From contig CAMQJB010000031.1 of assembly GCA_947002045.1 (NCBI GenBank), positions 1 through 24,296 on the forward strand: a stretch of 24,296 nt of DNA, in the 5' to 3' direction. Below are positions 6,739 through 14,171 of the stretch, piece after piece. A program made the translations under genes and the position numbers. The notes beneath the pieces are model-generated. The model did no database searches. It saw nothing but the letters and a program-made list of their open reading frames with translations, and had not been told where the DNA came from. The first letter of the stretch is position 1; each line of letters starts with the position of its first letter. The stretch is from an uncultured Collinsella sp. (GTDB lineage Bacteria > Actinomycetota > Coriobacteriia > Coriobacteriales > Coriobacteriaceae).

Positions 6739-7659
6739 ATGCAAAAGGGAGATGCCATGGATGCGGCGGAGCGCTCGGAGCGTATCCCCGATATCGTTAT
6801 CATCACCGGAATGTCCGGCTCGGGCCGAACGCAAGCCATGCATGTGTTTGAGGACATGGGCTATTTTTGTATCGACAACCTGCCCCCACGCCTGATTGCC
6901 CAGCTTGCTGAGCTCGTTGGCATCAATACGGGCGTGGGCAGGCACCTTGCCGTTACCTGCGACCTGCGTAGCCAGGGCTTGTTCGATGAACTGCTCGATG
7001 CTGTTGCCGCACTGGAAGAGCGCGAGATGAGCTGCGACATTGTGTTTCTCGAGGCGTCTGACGAGGTGCTGATTCGCCGGTATAGCGAAAACCGTCGTCG
7101 CCATCCCATTGCAAAGCCGGGGGAGACCACGGCCGACGCTATTCAGCGTGAACGTCTGCAGCTGCAGGGCGTTCGCGATCGAGCCGATATGATTATCGAC
7201 ACGAGCCGCTTGCGCACTTCTGCCTTGCGCAACAAGCTGCGCATGGCTTTTTCCGAGCTGTCCGACCAGCAGCTTATGGATGTCCACGTGTTCTCGTTTG
7301 GCTTTAAGCATGGCATGCCCATCGAGGCGGATATCATGATCGATGTTCGCTTCTTGCCCAATCCTTTCTACGATCCCGAGATGCGCACCATGACCGGTCT
7401 CGATAAGAAGGTCTCCGATTTTGTCTTGGACCACCCCAAGACCCAGGAGTTCTGGAAGGCCTGGACCCAGCTGCTCGATACGGTCATGCCGGGTTATATC
7501 GCAGAGGGCAAGCCGCAGCTTTCCATTGCTATCGGCTGCACAGGCGGACAGCACCGTAGCGTCGCCATTGCCGAGGCCACGGCCCGCTACCTGGAGGGTG
7601 CTCAGTATCATGTGAGCATCTCCCACCGTGACCTGTCGCGTGCCAACACGAAGGCATAG
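6739..7659 (+). CDS. rapZ: RapZ-family RNA-binding / nucleotide-binding protein
   Basis: This is the RapZ/YvcJ family, P-loop proteins with a C-terminal RNA-binding domain. In E. coli RapZ controls the sRNA that regulates GlcN-6-P synthase; the role in Actinomycetota is not established. The 306-residue protein has P-loop GMSGSGRT at residues 24-31, then EDMGYFCIDNLPP. The C-terminal hallmark is IGCTGGQHRSVAIAE. The P-loop lysine is replaced by arginine, which I recall as common in actinobacterial members. I chose ATG 6739 because AGGAGG (6728-6733) is ideally spaced; an internal ATG 15 codons or less downstream is possible. whiA follows after 6 bases, so the two are cotranscribed. The yvcK gene that usually lies between them is absent. 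Confidence 0.93.
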   Translation: MQKGDAMDAAERSERIPDIVIITGMSGSGRTQAMHVFEDMGYFCIDNLPPRLIAQLAELVGINTGVGRHLAVTCDLRSQGLFDELLDAVAALEEREMSCDIVFLEASDEVLIRRYSENRRRHPIAKPGETTADAIQRERLQLQGVRDRADMIIDTSRLRTSALRNKLRMAFSELSDQQLMDVHVFSFGFKHGMPIEADIMIDVRFLPNPFYDPEMRTMTGLDKKVSDFVLDHPKTQEFWKAWTQLLDTVMPGYIAEGKPQLSIAIGCTGGQHRSVAIAEATARYLEGAQYHVSISHRDLSRANTKA

Positions 7660-7665
7660 GTTTAC

Positions 7666-8595
7666 ATGTCGTTTACCGCTGAGGTGCGTGACGAGCTTGC
7701 GCGCTGCGAACCAGAATGCGAATACTGCGATTTGTCGACGCTTGCTGCGCTAACGCGTGTGAGCGGCACGCTTTCGCTGGCGGGCTCGGGACGGTACCGC
7801 TTGACGGTCGCGACCGAGACGGGTGCTGTGGCGCGCACGATGATTGCGCTGACGCATCGTATCCTTAAGCTCAAGACCGAATTCACGGTTCGTAAGTCGG
7901 TCCTGCACAAGGTACGAAACTATCTCATCACCTTGCCCGATCAGCCCGATTTGGATAAGGCTCTGGTGCTGCTGGGCATTCTCGACCGTAGGGGAGGGCT
8001 CGTCGCGGGTGTGCCGCGCCACATCGTCGCCCGTCCTTGCTGCAGGCTCGCCTATATTCGCGGTGCGCTGATTGCCGGAGGCTTTGTTGCCGACCCGCGT
8101 GGCGATTTTCATTTGGAGATCGCGGTTCAGGGCGAGGAGTATGCAAAGGGACTTTGCGACCTTCTGGAGCAGATTGGAGTTCACGCCCGCGTCAATGCGC
8201 GTCGCGGCTCGTATGCCGTGTACATCAAGAGTGCCGAGGAGATTAAACGTCTGTTACAGCTGATTGGCGCCAAGCGCAGCGTTGCCGAGATTGAAGAGGC
8301 CCGCGCGGTTAAGCTGGTGAAGAACGACGTGAATCGTCGCGTGAACGCAGAGCTTGCCAACCAGACCAGAAGTGCCGGTGCCGCCCAACATCAGCTTGCG
8401 CTCATCGATGAGCTTGATCGGCGCGGTTTGCGCGAAACGCTGCCGGACGCTCTGGCAGTTTTTTGTGACTTACGCGAGCGTTACCCCGATCTCTCACTGC
8501 GAGATTTGGGGGAAATGGCCGACCCTCCTTTGTCGAAGTCGGCCTTGTATCACCGTGTTTTGCGCCTTGAAAAGCTCATTGAAGCAAGCGGGTAG
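7666..8595 (+). CDS. whiA: WhiA, DNA-binding regulator
   Basis: WhiA is a DNA-binding protein with an N-terminal homing-endonuclease-like (LAGLIDADG-derived) fold and a C-terminal helix-turn-helix. In Streptomyces it is a sporulation regulator, and in Bacillus it affects division and chromosome segregation. The 309 residues show MSFTAEVRDELARC at the start, CRLAYIRGALIAGGFVADP and HLEI in the LAGLIDADG region. NRRVNAELANQTRSAGAA and PPLSKSALYHR follow in the HTH part. It starts 6 bases after rapZ with GAAGG (7650-7654) as a weak ribosome site. Its stop is followed by a promoter-like region for gap, so it probably ends the rapZ operon, although no strong terminator is seen. A non-sporulating gut organism would use it for a role other than sporulation. 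Confidence 0.93.
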   Translation: MSFTAEVRDELARCEPECEYCDLSTLAALTRVSGTLSLAGSGRYRLTVATETGAVARTMIALTHRILKLKTEFTVRKSVLHKVRNYLITLPDQPDLDKALVLLGILDRRGGLVAGVPRHIVARPCCRLAYIRGALIAGGFVADPRGDFHLEIAVQGEEYAKGLCDLLEQIGVHARVNARRGSYAVYIKSAEEIKRLLQLIGAKRSVAEIEEARAVKLVKNDVNRRVNAELANQTRSAGAAQHQLALIDELDRRGLRETLPDALAVFCDLRERYPDLSLRDLGEMADPPLSKSALYHRVLRLEKLIEASG

Positions 8596-8656
8596 TTTAA
8601 CGCAATAGCTTTTATGGTGGTTTAACTGCTGTTTTATACGTTAAAGCGTTTTAACG
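8596..8656. promoter_or_regulatory. TTTAACG repeats and dyad, candidate operator upstream of gap
   Basis: A perfect dyad CGTTAAA-GCGT-TTTAACG occupies 8639-8656. The 10-mer TTTAACGCAA occurs at 8596-8605 and again at 8650-8659, and a further TTTAAC half-site lies at 8621-8626. The dyad ends about 30 bases before the predicted gap -35 box. A regulator-binding role is inference. Confidence 0.45.
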
Positions 8657-8686
8657 CAAATTTGATTTTCAATTTCGAGCATTCTC

Positions 8687-8716
8687 GTGAAATTCAAGCC
8701 AAAAAAAAGGTATATT
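8687..8716 (+). promoter_or_regulatory. Predicted promoter of the gap glycolytic gene cluster
   Basis: GTGAAA (8687-8692) and TATATT (8711-8716) have 18-base spacing. The spacer contains an A8 run just before the -10. The -35 matches TTGACA at four of six positions. The 5' leader would be about 65 bases before the gap ATG. Confidence 0.5.
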
Positions 8717-8788
8717 AGGCGAGTGGTTAGTTTGTGGGCCTCAACGGCAGGCGCTGTAGCTTGCGGGGGCCTTACGAAAGGAGACACA

Positions 8789-9814
8789 ATGGCAGTAAAG
8801 GTTGCTATTAACGGCTTCGGTCGCATCGGTCGTCTGGCCTTCCGCCAGATGTTCGGTCATGAGGGCTCCGAGATCGTCGCTATCAACGACCTCACCTCTC
8901 CCGATATGCTCGCTTACCTGCTGAAGTACGACTCCACGCAGGGCAACTATGCTCGCGATCACGAGGTCGTCGCTGGCGAGGATTCCATCACCGTTGACGG
9001 CAAGGAGATCAAGATCTACAAGGAGGCCGACGCCAACAACCTGCCTTGGGGCGACCTCGACGTCGACGTCGTTCTCGAGTGCACCGGCTTCTACACCAGC
9101 AAGGCTAAGGCTCAGGCCCACATCAACGCTGGCGCCAAGAAGGTCGTCATCTCCGCTCCGGCCGGCAGCGATCTGCCCACCATCGTGTACAACGTCAACC
9201 ATGAGACGCTGACCGCTGAGGACAACATCATCTCCGCTGCTTCCTGCACCACCAACTGCCTCGCCCCGATGGCCAAGGGTCTGAACGACTTCGCTCCCAT
9301 CGTCTCCGGCATCATGACCACCATCCACGCCTTCACCGGCGACCAGATGCCGCTCGACGGCCCGCAGCGCAAGGGCAACTTCCGTCGCTCCCGCGCCTGC
9401 TCCGAGAACATCGTCCCGAACACCACGGGCGCTGCCAAGGCCATCGGCCTGGTTCTCCCCGAGCTCAACGGCAAGCTCATCGGTGCCGCCCAGCGCGTCC
9501 CGACGCCGACCGGCTCGCTGACCAACCTCTACGCCGTCGTTGACAAGAAGGTCACCGTCGACGAGGTCAACGCTGCCATGAAGGCCTACGCCGAGACCAT
9601 CCCCGATACCTTCGCTTACAACGAGGACCAGATCGTCTCCCGCGACATCGTCGGCGAGACCCACGGCTCCATCTTCGACGCCACTCAGACCATGTGCTCT
9701 GATCTCGGCAACGGCCAGACCCTCGTTCAGGTCACCTCTTGGTACGACAACGAGAACTCCTACACCTCTCAGATGGTCCGCACCATCAAGTACTTCGAGA
9801 AGTTCGTTGCTTAA
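8789..9814 (+). CDS. gap: Glyceraldehyde-3-phosphate dehydrogenase, type I (NAD)
   Basis: GAPDH oxidises and phosphorylates glyceraldehyde-3-phosphate to 1,3-bisphosphoglycerate in cytosolic glycolysis. The 341-residue protein starts VKVAINGFGRIGRLAFR (Rossmann glycine motif). The catalytic Cys153 is in SAASCTTNCLAP, and GPQRKGNFRRSRACSENIVP is the phosphate-binding loop region. WYDNENSYTSQMVRT is typical of the C terminus. I chose ATG 8789 because GAAAGGAG (8776-8783) sits 5 bases upstream; the in-frame ORF extension to 8687 runs through the promoter. The Asn-Asp pair after the second beta strand (IND) fits NAD rather than NADP preference. Codon use is strongly biased (GTC, AAG, GAC, CTC), as in highly expressed genes. 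A strong terminator follows, so gap may be made at higher level than pgk and the genes after it. Confidence 0.97.
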   Translation: MAVKVAINGFGRIGRLAFRQMFGHEGSEIVAINDLTSPDMLAYLLKYDSTQGNYARDHEVVAGEDSITVDGKEIKIYKEADANNLPWGDLDVDVVLECTGFYTSKAKAQAHINAGAKKVVISAPAGSDLPTIVYNVNHETLTAEDNIISAASCTTNCLAPMAKGLNDFAPIVSGIMTTIHAFTGDQMPLDGPQRKGNFRRSRACSENIVPNTTGAAKAIGLVLPELNGKLIGAAQRVPTPTGSLTNLYAVVDKKVTVDEVNAAMKAYAETIPDTFAYNEDQIVSRDIVGETHGSIFDATQTMCSDLGNGQTLVQVTSWYDNENSYTSQMVRTIKYFEKFVA

Positions 9815-9853
9815 TTTAGCTTTTAGCGAATAGCTCGTTGAGCGTCTAAAGAA

Positions 9854-9898
9854 GGGCGCGGCCTCATAGGGCTTACACCCTAGGGTCGCGCCCTTTTT
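9854..9898 (+). terminator. Terminator between gap and pgk
   Basis: GGGCGCG (9854-9860) pairs with CGCGCCC (9887-9893). An inner TAGGG/CCCTA stem around a short loop continues it, and TTTTTAT follows. The 3' tail is a proper T-run. It probably reduces readthrough from gap into pgk, or ends a separate gap transcript; no obvious second promoter is visible before pgk. Confidence 0.8.
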
Positions 9899-9954
9899 AT
9901 AGGAAATCGTCTGCCGTAATGGGAGGCAGACACGTACGAAAGGTAGAAGCAAAC

Positions 9955-11145
9955 ATGGCCTTTACCAAGAAGACCGTCCGCGACATCGATGTCGACGGCA
10001 AGCGCGTTCTCGTCCGCGTTGACTTCAACGTGCCTATCAAGGATGGCGTCGTTGGCGACACCACCCGTATCAAGGCTGCCCTGCCCACCATCAACTACCT
10101 CGTTGAGCACAACGCTCGCGTCATCCTCATGAGCCACCTCGGCCGTCCCGAGGGTACCGGCTTCCAGCCTGAGCTCTCCCTTGAGCCTGTCGCTAAGAAG
10201 CTCGCTGAGCTCTCTGGTCTCGACGTTGCCTTTGTCGCCGACACCTACGGCGAGAAGGCTGCTGAGGCTGTCGCCGCCGTCGAGCCGGGCAAGGTCCTCG
10301 TTCTCGAGAACGTCCGTTTCGACAAGCGTGAGAAGAAGAACGATCCCGAGATCGCCAAGAAGCTCGCTTCCTATGGTGACGTCTTCGTTCTCGATGCCTT
10401 CGGCACCGCTCACCGCGCCCAGGGTTCCGTCGTGGGCCCCGCCGCTTACCTGCCTGCAGTCGCTGGCTTCCTGCTCGAGAAGGAGGTCGACACGCTGACC
10501 GGCATCTTCGCCGAGCCCGAGCGCCCCTTCGTCGCTATCGTCGGCGGTTCCAAGGTTTCTTCCAAGATCGGCGTTCTCGATCACCTCATCGACTCCGCTG
10601 ACACCCTGATCATCGGTGGCGGCATGGCCTACACCTTCTTCCTGGCTCAGGGCCTGTCCGTCGGTCAGTCCCTCAAGGAAGAGGACTGGGTCGAGCGCGC
10701 CGGCGAGATGCTCAAGAAGGCCGAGGAGAAGGGTGTCAAGATCCTGCTCCCCATCGACAACCGCGTTGCCGATCACTTTGGCGAGGACGCTGTCCCCGAG
10801 GTTGTCGCTTCCGACGCTATCCCCGACGACCGTGAGGGTATGGACATCGGCCCCAAGACCGAGGAGCTCTACGCCGAGGCCGTCAAGGGCGCCAAGACCG
10901 TGTTCTGGAACGGCCCCATGGGCGTCTTCGAGTTCGACAACTTCGCTCATGGCACCCAGGCTATCGCCGAGGCTGTTGCCGAGGCTGATTGCACCTCGAT
11001 CATCGGTGGTGGCGATTCCGTCGCAGCCGTCAATAAGTTTAACCTGGCCGACAAGATGAGCTGGATCTCCACCGGCGGTGGCGCTTCCATGGAGCTCGTC
11101 GAGGGTAAGGCCCTGCCCGGAGTGGAGGCGCTTCTCGATGCCTAA
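9955..11145 (+). CDS. pgk: Phosphoglycerate kinase
   Basis: PGK transfers phosphate from 1,3-bisphosphoglycerate to ADP, the first ATP-yielding step of glycolysis. The 396-residue protein has RVLVRVDFNVPI, SHLGRPEG, LENVRF, DAFGTAHR, IVGGSKVSSKIGVL, NGPMGVFEFDNFAHGT and the C-terminal STGGGASMELVEGK. Together these cover both lobes. I chose ATG 9955 because the protein then begins FTKKTVRDIDV like the family. GAAAGG lies at 9938-9943, and the ATG at 9919 would add 12 non-family residues. The last 8 bases overlap the tpiA start, a sign of translational coupling. Codon use is as biased as in gap. Confidence 0.97.
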   Translation: MAFTKKTVRDIDVDGKRVLVRVDFNVPIKDGVVGDTTRIKAALPTINYLVEHNARVILMSHLGRPEGTGFQPELSLEPVAKKLAELSGLDVAFVADTYGEKAAEAVAAVEPGKVLVLENVRFDKREKKNDPEIAKKLASYGDVFVLDAFGTAHRAQGSVVGPAAYLPAVAGFLLEKEVDTLTGIFAEPERPFVAIVGGSKVSSKIGVLDHLIDSADTLIIGGGMAYTFFLAQGLSVGQSLKEEDWVERAGEMLKKAEEKGVKILLPIDNRVADHFGEDAVPEVVASDAIPDDREGMDIGPKTEELYAEAVKGAKTVFWNGPMGVFEFDNFAHGTQAIAEAVAEADCTSIIGGGDSVAAVNKFNLADKMSWISTGGGASMELVEGKALPGVEALLDA

Positions 11146-11905
11146 TCGCACCCTTCTTATCGCTGGTAACTGGAAGATGAACAACGACGTCGCCGAGGCT
11201 GCCAAGCTCGCCGACGAGCTGGCCCAGGCTCTGCCCGAGGTTCCGGCTGGCGTCGAGGTGCTCGTCTGCCCTCCGACCATCGACATCACCACGGTTCATG
11301 ACCGCATTCAGGCTGCCCCCATCGCCCTCGGTGCACAGAACGTGTACTGGGAGGCCAAGGGTGCCTTCACCGGTGAGTCCTCTTGCGACATGCTCAAGTC
11401 CGCTGGCTGCACCTACTGCATCATCGGTCACTCCGAGCGTCGTGATTACTTCCACGAGACCGACGAGGATCAGAACAAGAAGGCCAAGGCCCTCGTTGCC
11501 GCCGGTCTTGTTCCCGTCTTCTGCTGCGGTGAGTCTCTTGAGGTCCGCGAGGCCGGCACCTATGTCGAGCACGTCGTGAACCAGGTCAAGGCTGGTCTCG
11601 AGGGTCTCGAGATCACTTGCCCCAAGCAGGTCGTCGTCGCCTACGAGCCCATCTGGGCTATCGGCACCGGCAAGACCGCTACCGCCGAGGACGCTCAGGA
11701 GGTCTGCGGCGCTATCCGTGAGACCCTCAAGGAGATGTTCGGCGAGGAGCTCGCTAACGGCATCCGCGTTCTCTATGGTGGCTCTGCCAAGCCCGGCAAC
11801 ATCGCCGAGCTCGTCGCCAAGCCCGACGTCGACGGCGCCCTCGTGGGCGGCGCTTCGCTCAAGGCTGCCGACTTCGCTTCTATGGTCGTCAAGGCAGGCG
11901 AGTAG
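11138..11905 (+). CDS. tpiA: Triosephosphate isomerase
   Basis: TIM interconverts dihydroxyacetone phosphate and glyceraldehyde-3-phosphate. The 255 residues carry all three active-site elements: Lys13 in AGNWKMN, His98 in IIGHSERR and Glu170 in AYEPIWAIGTG. The phosphate-binding YGGSAKPGN is near the end. I chose ATG 11138, which overlaps the pgk stop by 8 bases and is preceded by GTGGAGG (11122-11128). An in-frame upstream start at 11078 lies inside pgk and would add an unrelated tail. gpmI follows after 5 bases. Confidence 0.97.
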   Translation: MPNRTLLIAGNWKMNNDVAEAAKLADELAQALPEVPAGVEVLVCPPTIDITTVHDRIQAAPIALGAQNVYWEAKGAFTGESSCDMLKSAGCTYCIIGHSERRDYFHETDEDQNKKAKALVAAGLVPVFCCGESLEVREAGTYVEHVVNQVKAGLEGLEITCPKQVVVAYEPIWAIGTGKTATAEDAQEVCGAIRETLKEMFGEELANGIRVLYGGSAKPGNIAELVAKPDVDGALVGGASLKAADFASMVVKAGE

Positions 11906-11910
11906 GACAT

Positions 11911-13464
11911 ATGGCACAACGTCATCTTCCTGCACTCCTGATCATCATGGACGGCTGTGGCCTGGCTCCGGCCGATGGCGAGAACGCCGTCGCCGCTGCT
12001 AAGACGCCCTTCCTTGATAGCCTGTTCGAGAAGTATCCTCACACCACGCTCGGTGCTTCGGGCGAGGATGTGGGCCTTCCCGACGGTCAGATGGGCAACT
12101 CCGAGGTGGGTCACCTCAACATCGGTGCCGGCCGCATCGTGTTCCAGGAGCTTTCGCGCATCAACAATGCCATCAAGGACGGTTCCATCGCCAAGAACGA
12201 GGTTTTCGTCAAGGCTATGGACGATGTCAAGGCTGACGGCAAGACTCTCCATCTCATGGGCCTTATGAGTCCTGGCGGTGTTCATTCTCACATGAACCAC
12301 GTCGAGGCTCTGGTCAAGATGGCTGCCGAGCACGGTGTCAAGACCGTTCGCGTCCACGCCTTTATGGACGGCCGCGACGTCGACCCGCAGTCCGGTGCCG
12401 GTTACATGAGTGAGTTCTGCGCCTTCCTGGCCAAGATCTCCGAGGAGACCGGTTGCGACGCTCGCGTTGCCACCGTCTCGGGCCGTTATTGGGCCATGGA
12501 CCGCGACAACCGTTGGGAGCGCATCCAGCGCGCCTACGATGTCATGGTCAATGCGTCCGATGCCGATACCGACCCCGTTGCCGGTATCAAGGCCTACTAC
12601 GAGAAGGATCCGCGCGGCGATGAGTTCGTCGAGCCCTTTGCTGCCCACAACGAGGGCATCCACGAGGGTGACGCGGCCATCTTCTTCAACTTCCGTCCCG
12701 ACCGCGCCCGTCAGATGACTCGCGTGTTCACGGACAAGGAGTTCGACGGCTTTGAGCGCGAGCAGATCAAGCTTTCGCACTTTGTGACGATGACTGAGTA
12801 CGACCCGACGTTTGACGTCGAGGTCGCTTTCCCCAAGACGTTCCCCGAGAACGTCCTGGCCGACGTTATCGCCGCCAATGGCCTGAAGCAGCTGCACACC
12901 GCCGAGACCGAGAAGTACGCCCACGTGACGTTCTTCCTCAACGGCGGCATCGAGGAGCCCAAGGAGGGCGAGGAGCGCGTGCTCGTCGCTTCCCCCAAGG
13001 TCGCTACCTACGATCTGCAGCCTGAGATGAGCGCTCCCGAGGTTACTGAGAAGCTTGTCGCCGCCATCAACGAGGATCGCGCTGATTTCTACATCGTGAA
13101 CTTCGCAAACTGCGACATGGTTGGCCATACCGGCGTGTTCGACGCTGCCGTTAAGGCTGTCGAGGCCGTTGACGATGCCCTGTCCAAGGTTGTCCCGGCG
13201 ATTCTCGCCAAGGGCGGCTTTGCGCTGATCACCGCCGACCACGGCAACGCCGATCACATGTTTGACGTCGCTTCCGACGGTTCCAAGCATCCGTTCACGG
13301 CTCACACCACCAACCGCGTGCCGTTCATCATCGTTGATGAGAAGGCACAGCTTACCGGTATCGAGGACGGCCGTCTCTCCGATATCGCTCCGACTATGCT
13401 CACCATGGCTGGTATTGAGCCTTCCGCCGAGATGACGGGTCGCGTACTCGCCACCGAGGCCTAA
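11911..13464 (+). CDS. gpmI: 2,3-bisphosphoglycerate-independent phosphoglycerate mutase
   Basis: This is the cofactor-independent, two-manganese phosphoglycerate mutase of the alkaline phosphatase superfamily, converting 3-phosphoglycerate to 2-phosphoglycerate. The 517 residues fit the family size of about 510. The phosphorylated nucleophile is Ser64 in GNSEVGHLNIGAGR. Other motifs are GGVHSHMNH, HAFMDGRDVDPQSG, FFNFRPDRARQ, TEKYAHVTFFLNGG, NFANCDMVGHTG and ADHGNADHM, which include the metal ligands. It begins 5 bases after tpiA, so it belongs to the same transcript. In most actinobacteria secG follows tpiA directly, while Firmicutes commonly place the mutase after tpiA. Here gpmI sits between the two. 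Confidence 0.97.
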   Translation: MAQRHLPALLIIMDGCGLAPADGENAVAAAKTPFLDSLFEKYPHTTLGASGEDVGLPDGQMGNSEVGHLNIGAGRIVFQELSRINNAIKDGSIAKNEVFVKAMDDVKADGKTLHLMGLMSPGGVHSHMNHVEALVKMAAEHGVKTVRVHAFMDGRDVDPQSGAGYMSEFCAFLAKISEETGCDARVATVSGRYWAMDRDNRWERIQRAYDVMVNASDADTDPVAGIKAYYEKDPRGDEFVEPFAAHNEGIHEGDAAIFFNFRPDRARQMTRVFTDKEFDGFEREQIKLSHFVTMTEYDPTFDVEVAFPKTFPENVLADVIAANGLKQLHTAETEKYAHVTFFLNGGIEEPKEGEERVLVASPKVATYDLQPEMSAPEVTEKLVAAINEDRADFYIVNFANCDMVGHTGVFDAAVKAVEAVDDALSKVVPAILAKGGFALITADHGNADHMFDVASDGSKHPFTAHTTNRVPFIIVDEKAQLTGIEDGRLSDIAPTMLTMAGIEPSAEMTGRVLATEA

Positions 13465-13493
13465 TAGAAAACAAATACCGTTTTCTAGTAAGG

Positions 13494-13525
13494 GGGTTGT
13501 CCACAACCGGACAACCCTCTTTTTT
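13494..13525 (+). terminator. Intrinsic terminator of the glycolytic operon
   Basis: GGGTTGTCC (13494-13502) and GGACAACCC (13509-13517) form a perfect 9-bp stem with loop ACAACC, followed by TCTTTTTT. A smaller dyad TAGAAAAC/GTTTTCTA (13465-13487) sits just upstream, between the gpmI stop and the terminator. Confidence 0.92.
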
Positions 13526-13622
13526 GCGCTATTTCTACCTCGTCACCAAATGGCTGATGGGGGAGTGCTGGGGGTTGTGGTACAGTACTGGAGTTTGAAT
13601 TGTTCTATTAAGGAGCTTATCT

Positions 13623-13877
13623 ATGGGTCCGTTTCAGATTCTTCTGTTTGTCGTTTGGGCTGTCTCTGCCGTGGCGCTGACGATTCTCGTCCTGATGCAC
13701 TCTGGTAAGGGCACCGGCGTTTCGGATATGATCGCTAGCTCGCTGTATAACTCCAGCTCTGCCACGGGCGTCATGGAGCAGAACCTCGATCGCCTGACGG
13801 TAATTATGGCCGTCGTTTTTGCCGTGTGTGTCGTCCTGTGCATGTTCTTCTTCCCGCAGGGTATCGTCGGCTACTAA
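13623..13877 (+). CDS. secG: Preprotein translocase subunit SecG
   Basis: SecG is the small integral membrane subunit of the SecYEG protein-export channel. The 84 residues contain two hydrophobic helices, about residues 4-24 (ILLFVVWAVSAVALTILVLM) and 57-78. They flank the conserved cytoplasmic loop HSGKGTGVSDM and the actinobacterial-type sequence MEQNLDRLT. AAGGAG (13610-13615) is 7 bases before the ATG. The gene is monocistronic by structure: a terminator lies on each side, with TACAGT near 13581 as a possible -10 box. Position after the glycolytic genes is the usual actinobacterial location. Confidence 0.95.
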   Translation: MGPFQILLFVVWAVSAVALTILVLMHSGKGTGVSDMIASSLYNSSSATGVMEQNLDRLTVIMAVVFAVCVVLCMFFFPQGIVGY

Positions 13878-13900
13878 GCACGAGCCACATAAATACTTGA

Positions 13901-13930
13901 AAAGGGTTCCGCAAGTGCGGGACCCTTTTT
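13901..13930 (+). terminator. Intrinsic terminator of secG
   Basis: AAGGGTTCCGC pairs with GCGGGACCCTT across loop AAGT (one non-canonical pair), followed by a five-T run ending at 13930. Confidence 0.9.
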
Positions 13931-14171
13931 GTTTACATATTTGTAACAGAGCCAAAATATCCCCACATACTTCGCCCAACTAAAGAAATTCTCGACCGTT
14001 GACCGGAATTAGCCCCAAATCGTGCATAAAATGCGCTACTGTATTACGAAACGTTGGTTCGTTGTGCATAACCAGCCATAGCAACGGGCGGCGTTTTGAT
14101 GGTTCGGATCGGATTGTCTCGACATGTGTCCGACTGAACATTTCTTTGTCCTATCTCATAAGGAGGATGGC
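13931..14171 (+). promoter_or_regulatory. Upstream region of the opp operon
   Basis: This non-coding stretch must carry the opp promoter. TTGACC (13999-14004) is the best -35 candidate. The closest -10-like sequences are CATAAA/TAAAAT at 14025-14032, at a long spacing of 20-22, so the assignment is weak. A second possible -10 is TATTAC (14042-14047). AAGGAGG (14160-14166) is the ribosome site for the binding protein. I see no other gene or RNA here. Confidence 0.35.

Noticed and set aside
6808..6831. Arginine in place of the P-loop lysine of RapZ (GMSGSGRT)
   Set aside because: I recall this substitution as common in actinobacterial RapZ proteins, so it is not reported as an anomaly.
8687..8788. 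In-frame N-terminal extension of gap
   Set aside because: It runs through the promoter. The Rossmann fold begins right after ATG 8789, which has a strong ribosome site.
13581..13586. TACAGT as the secG -10 box
   Set aside because: No acceptable -35 lies at 16-18 bases, so it is mentioned only in the secG entry and not annotated as a promoter.
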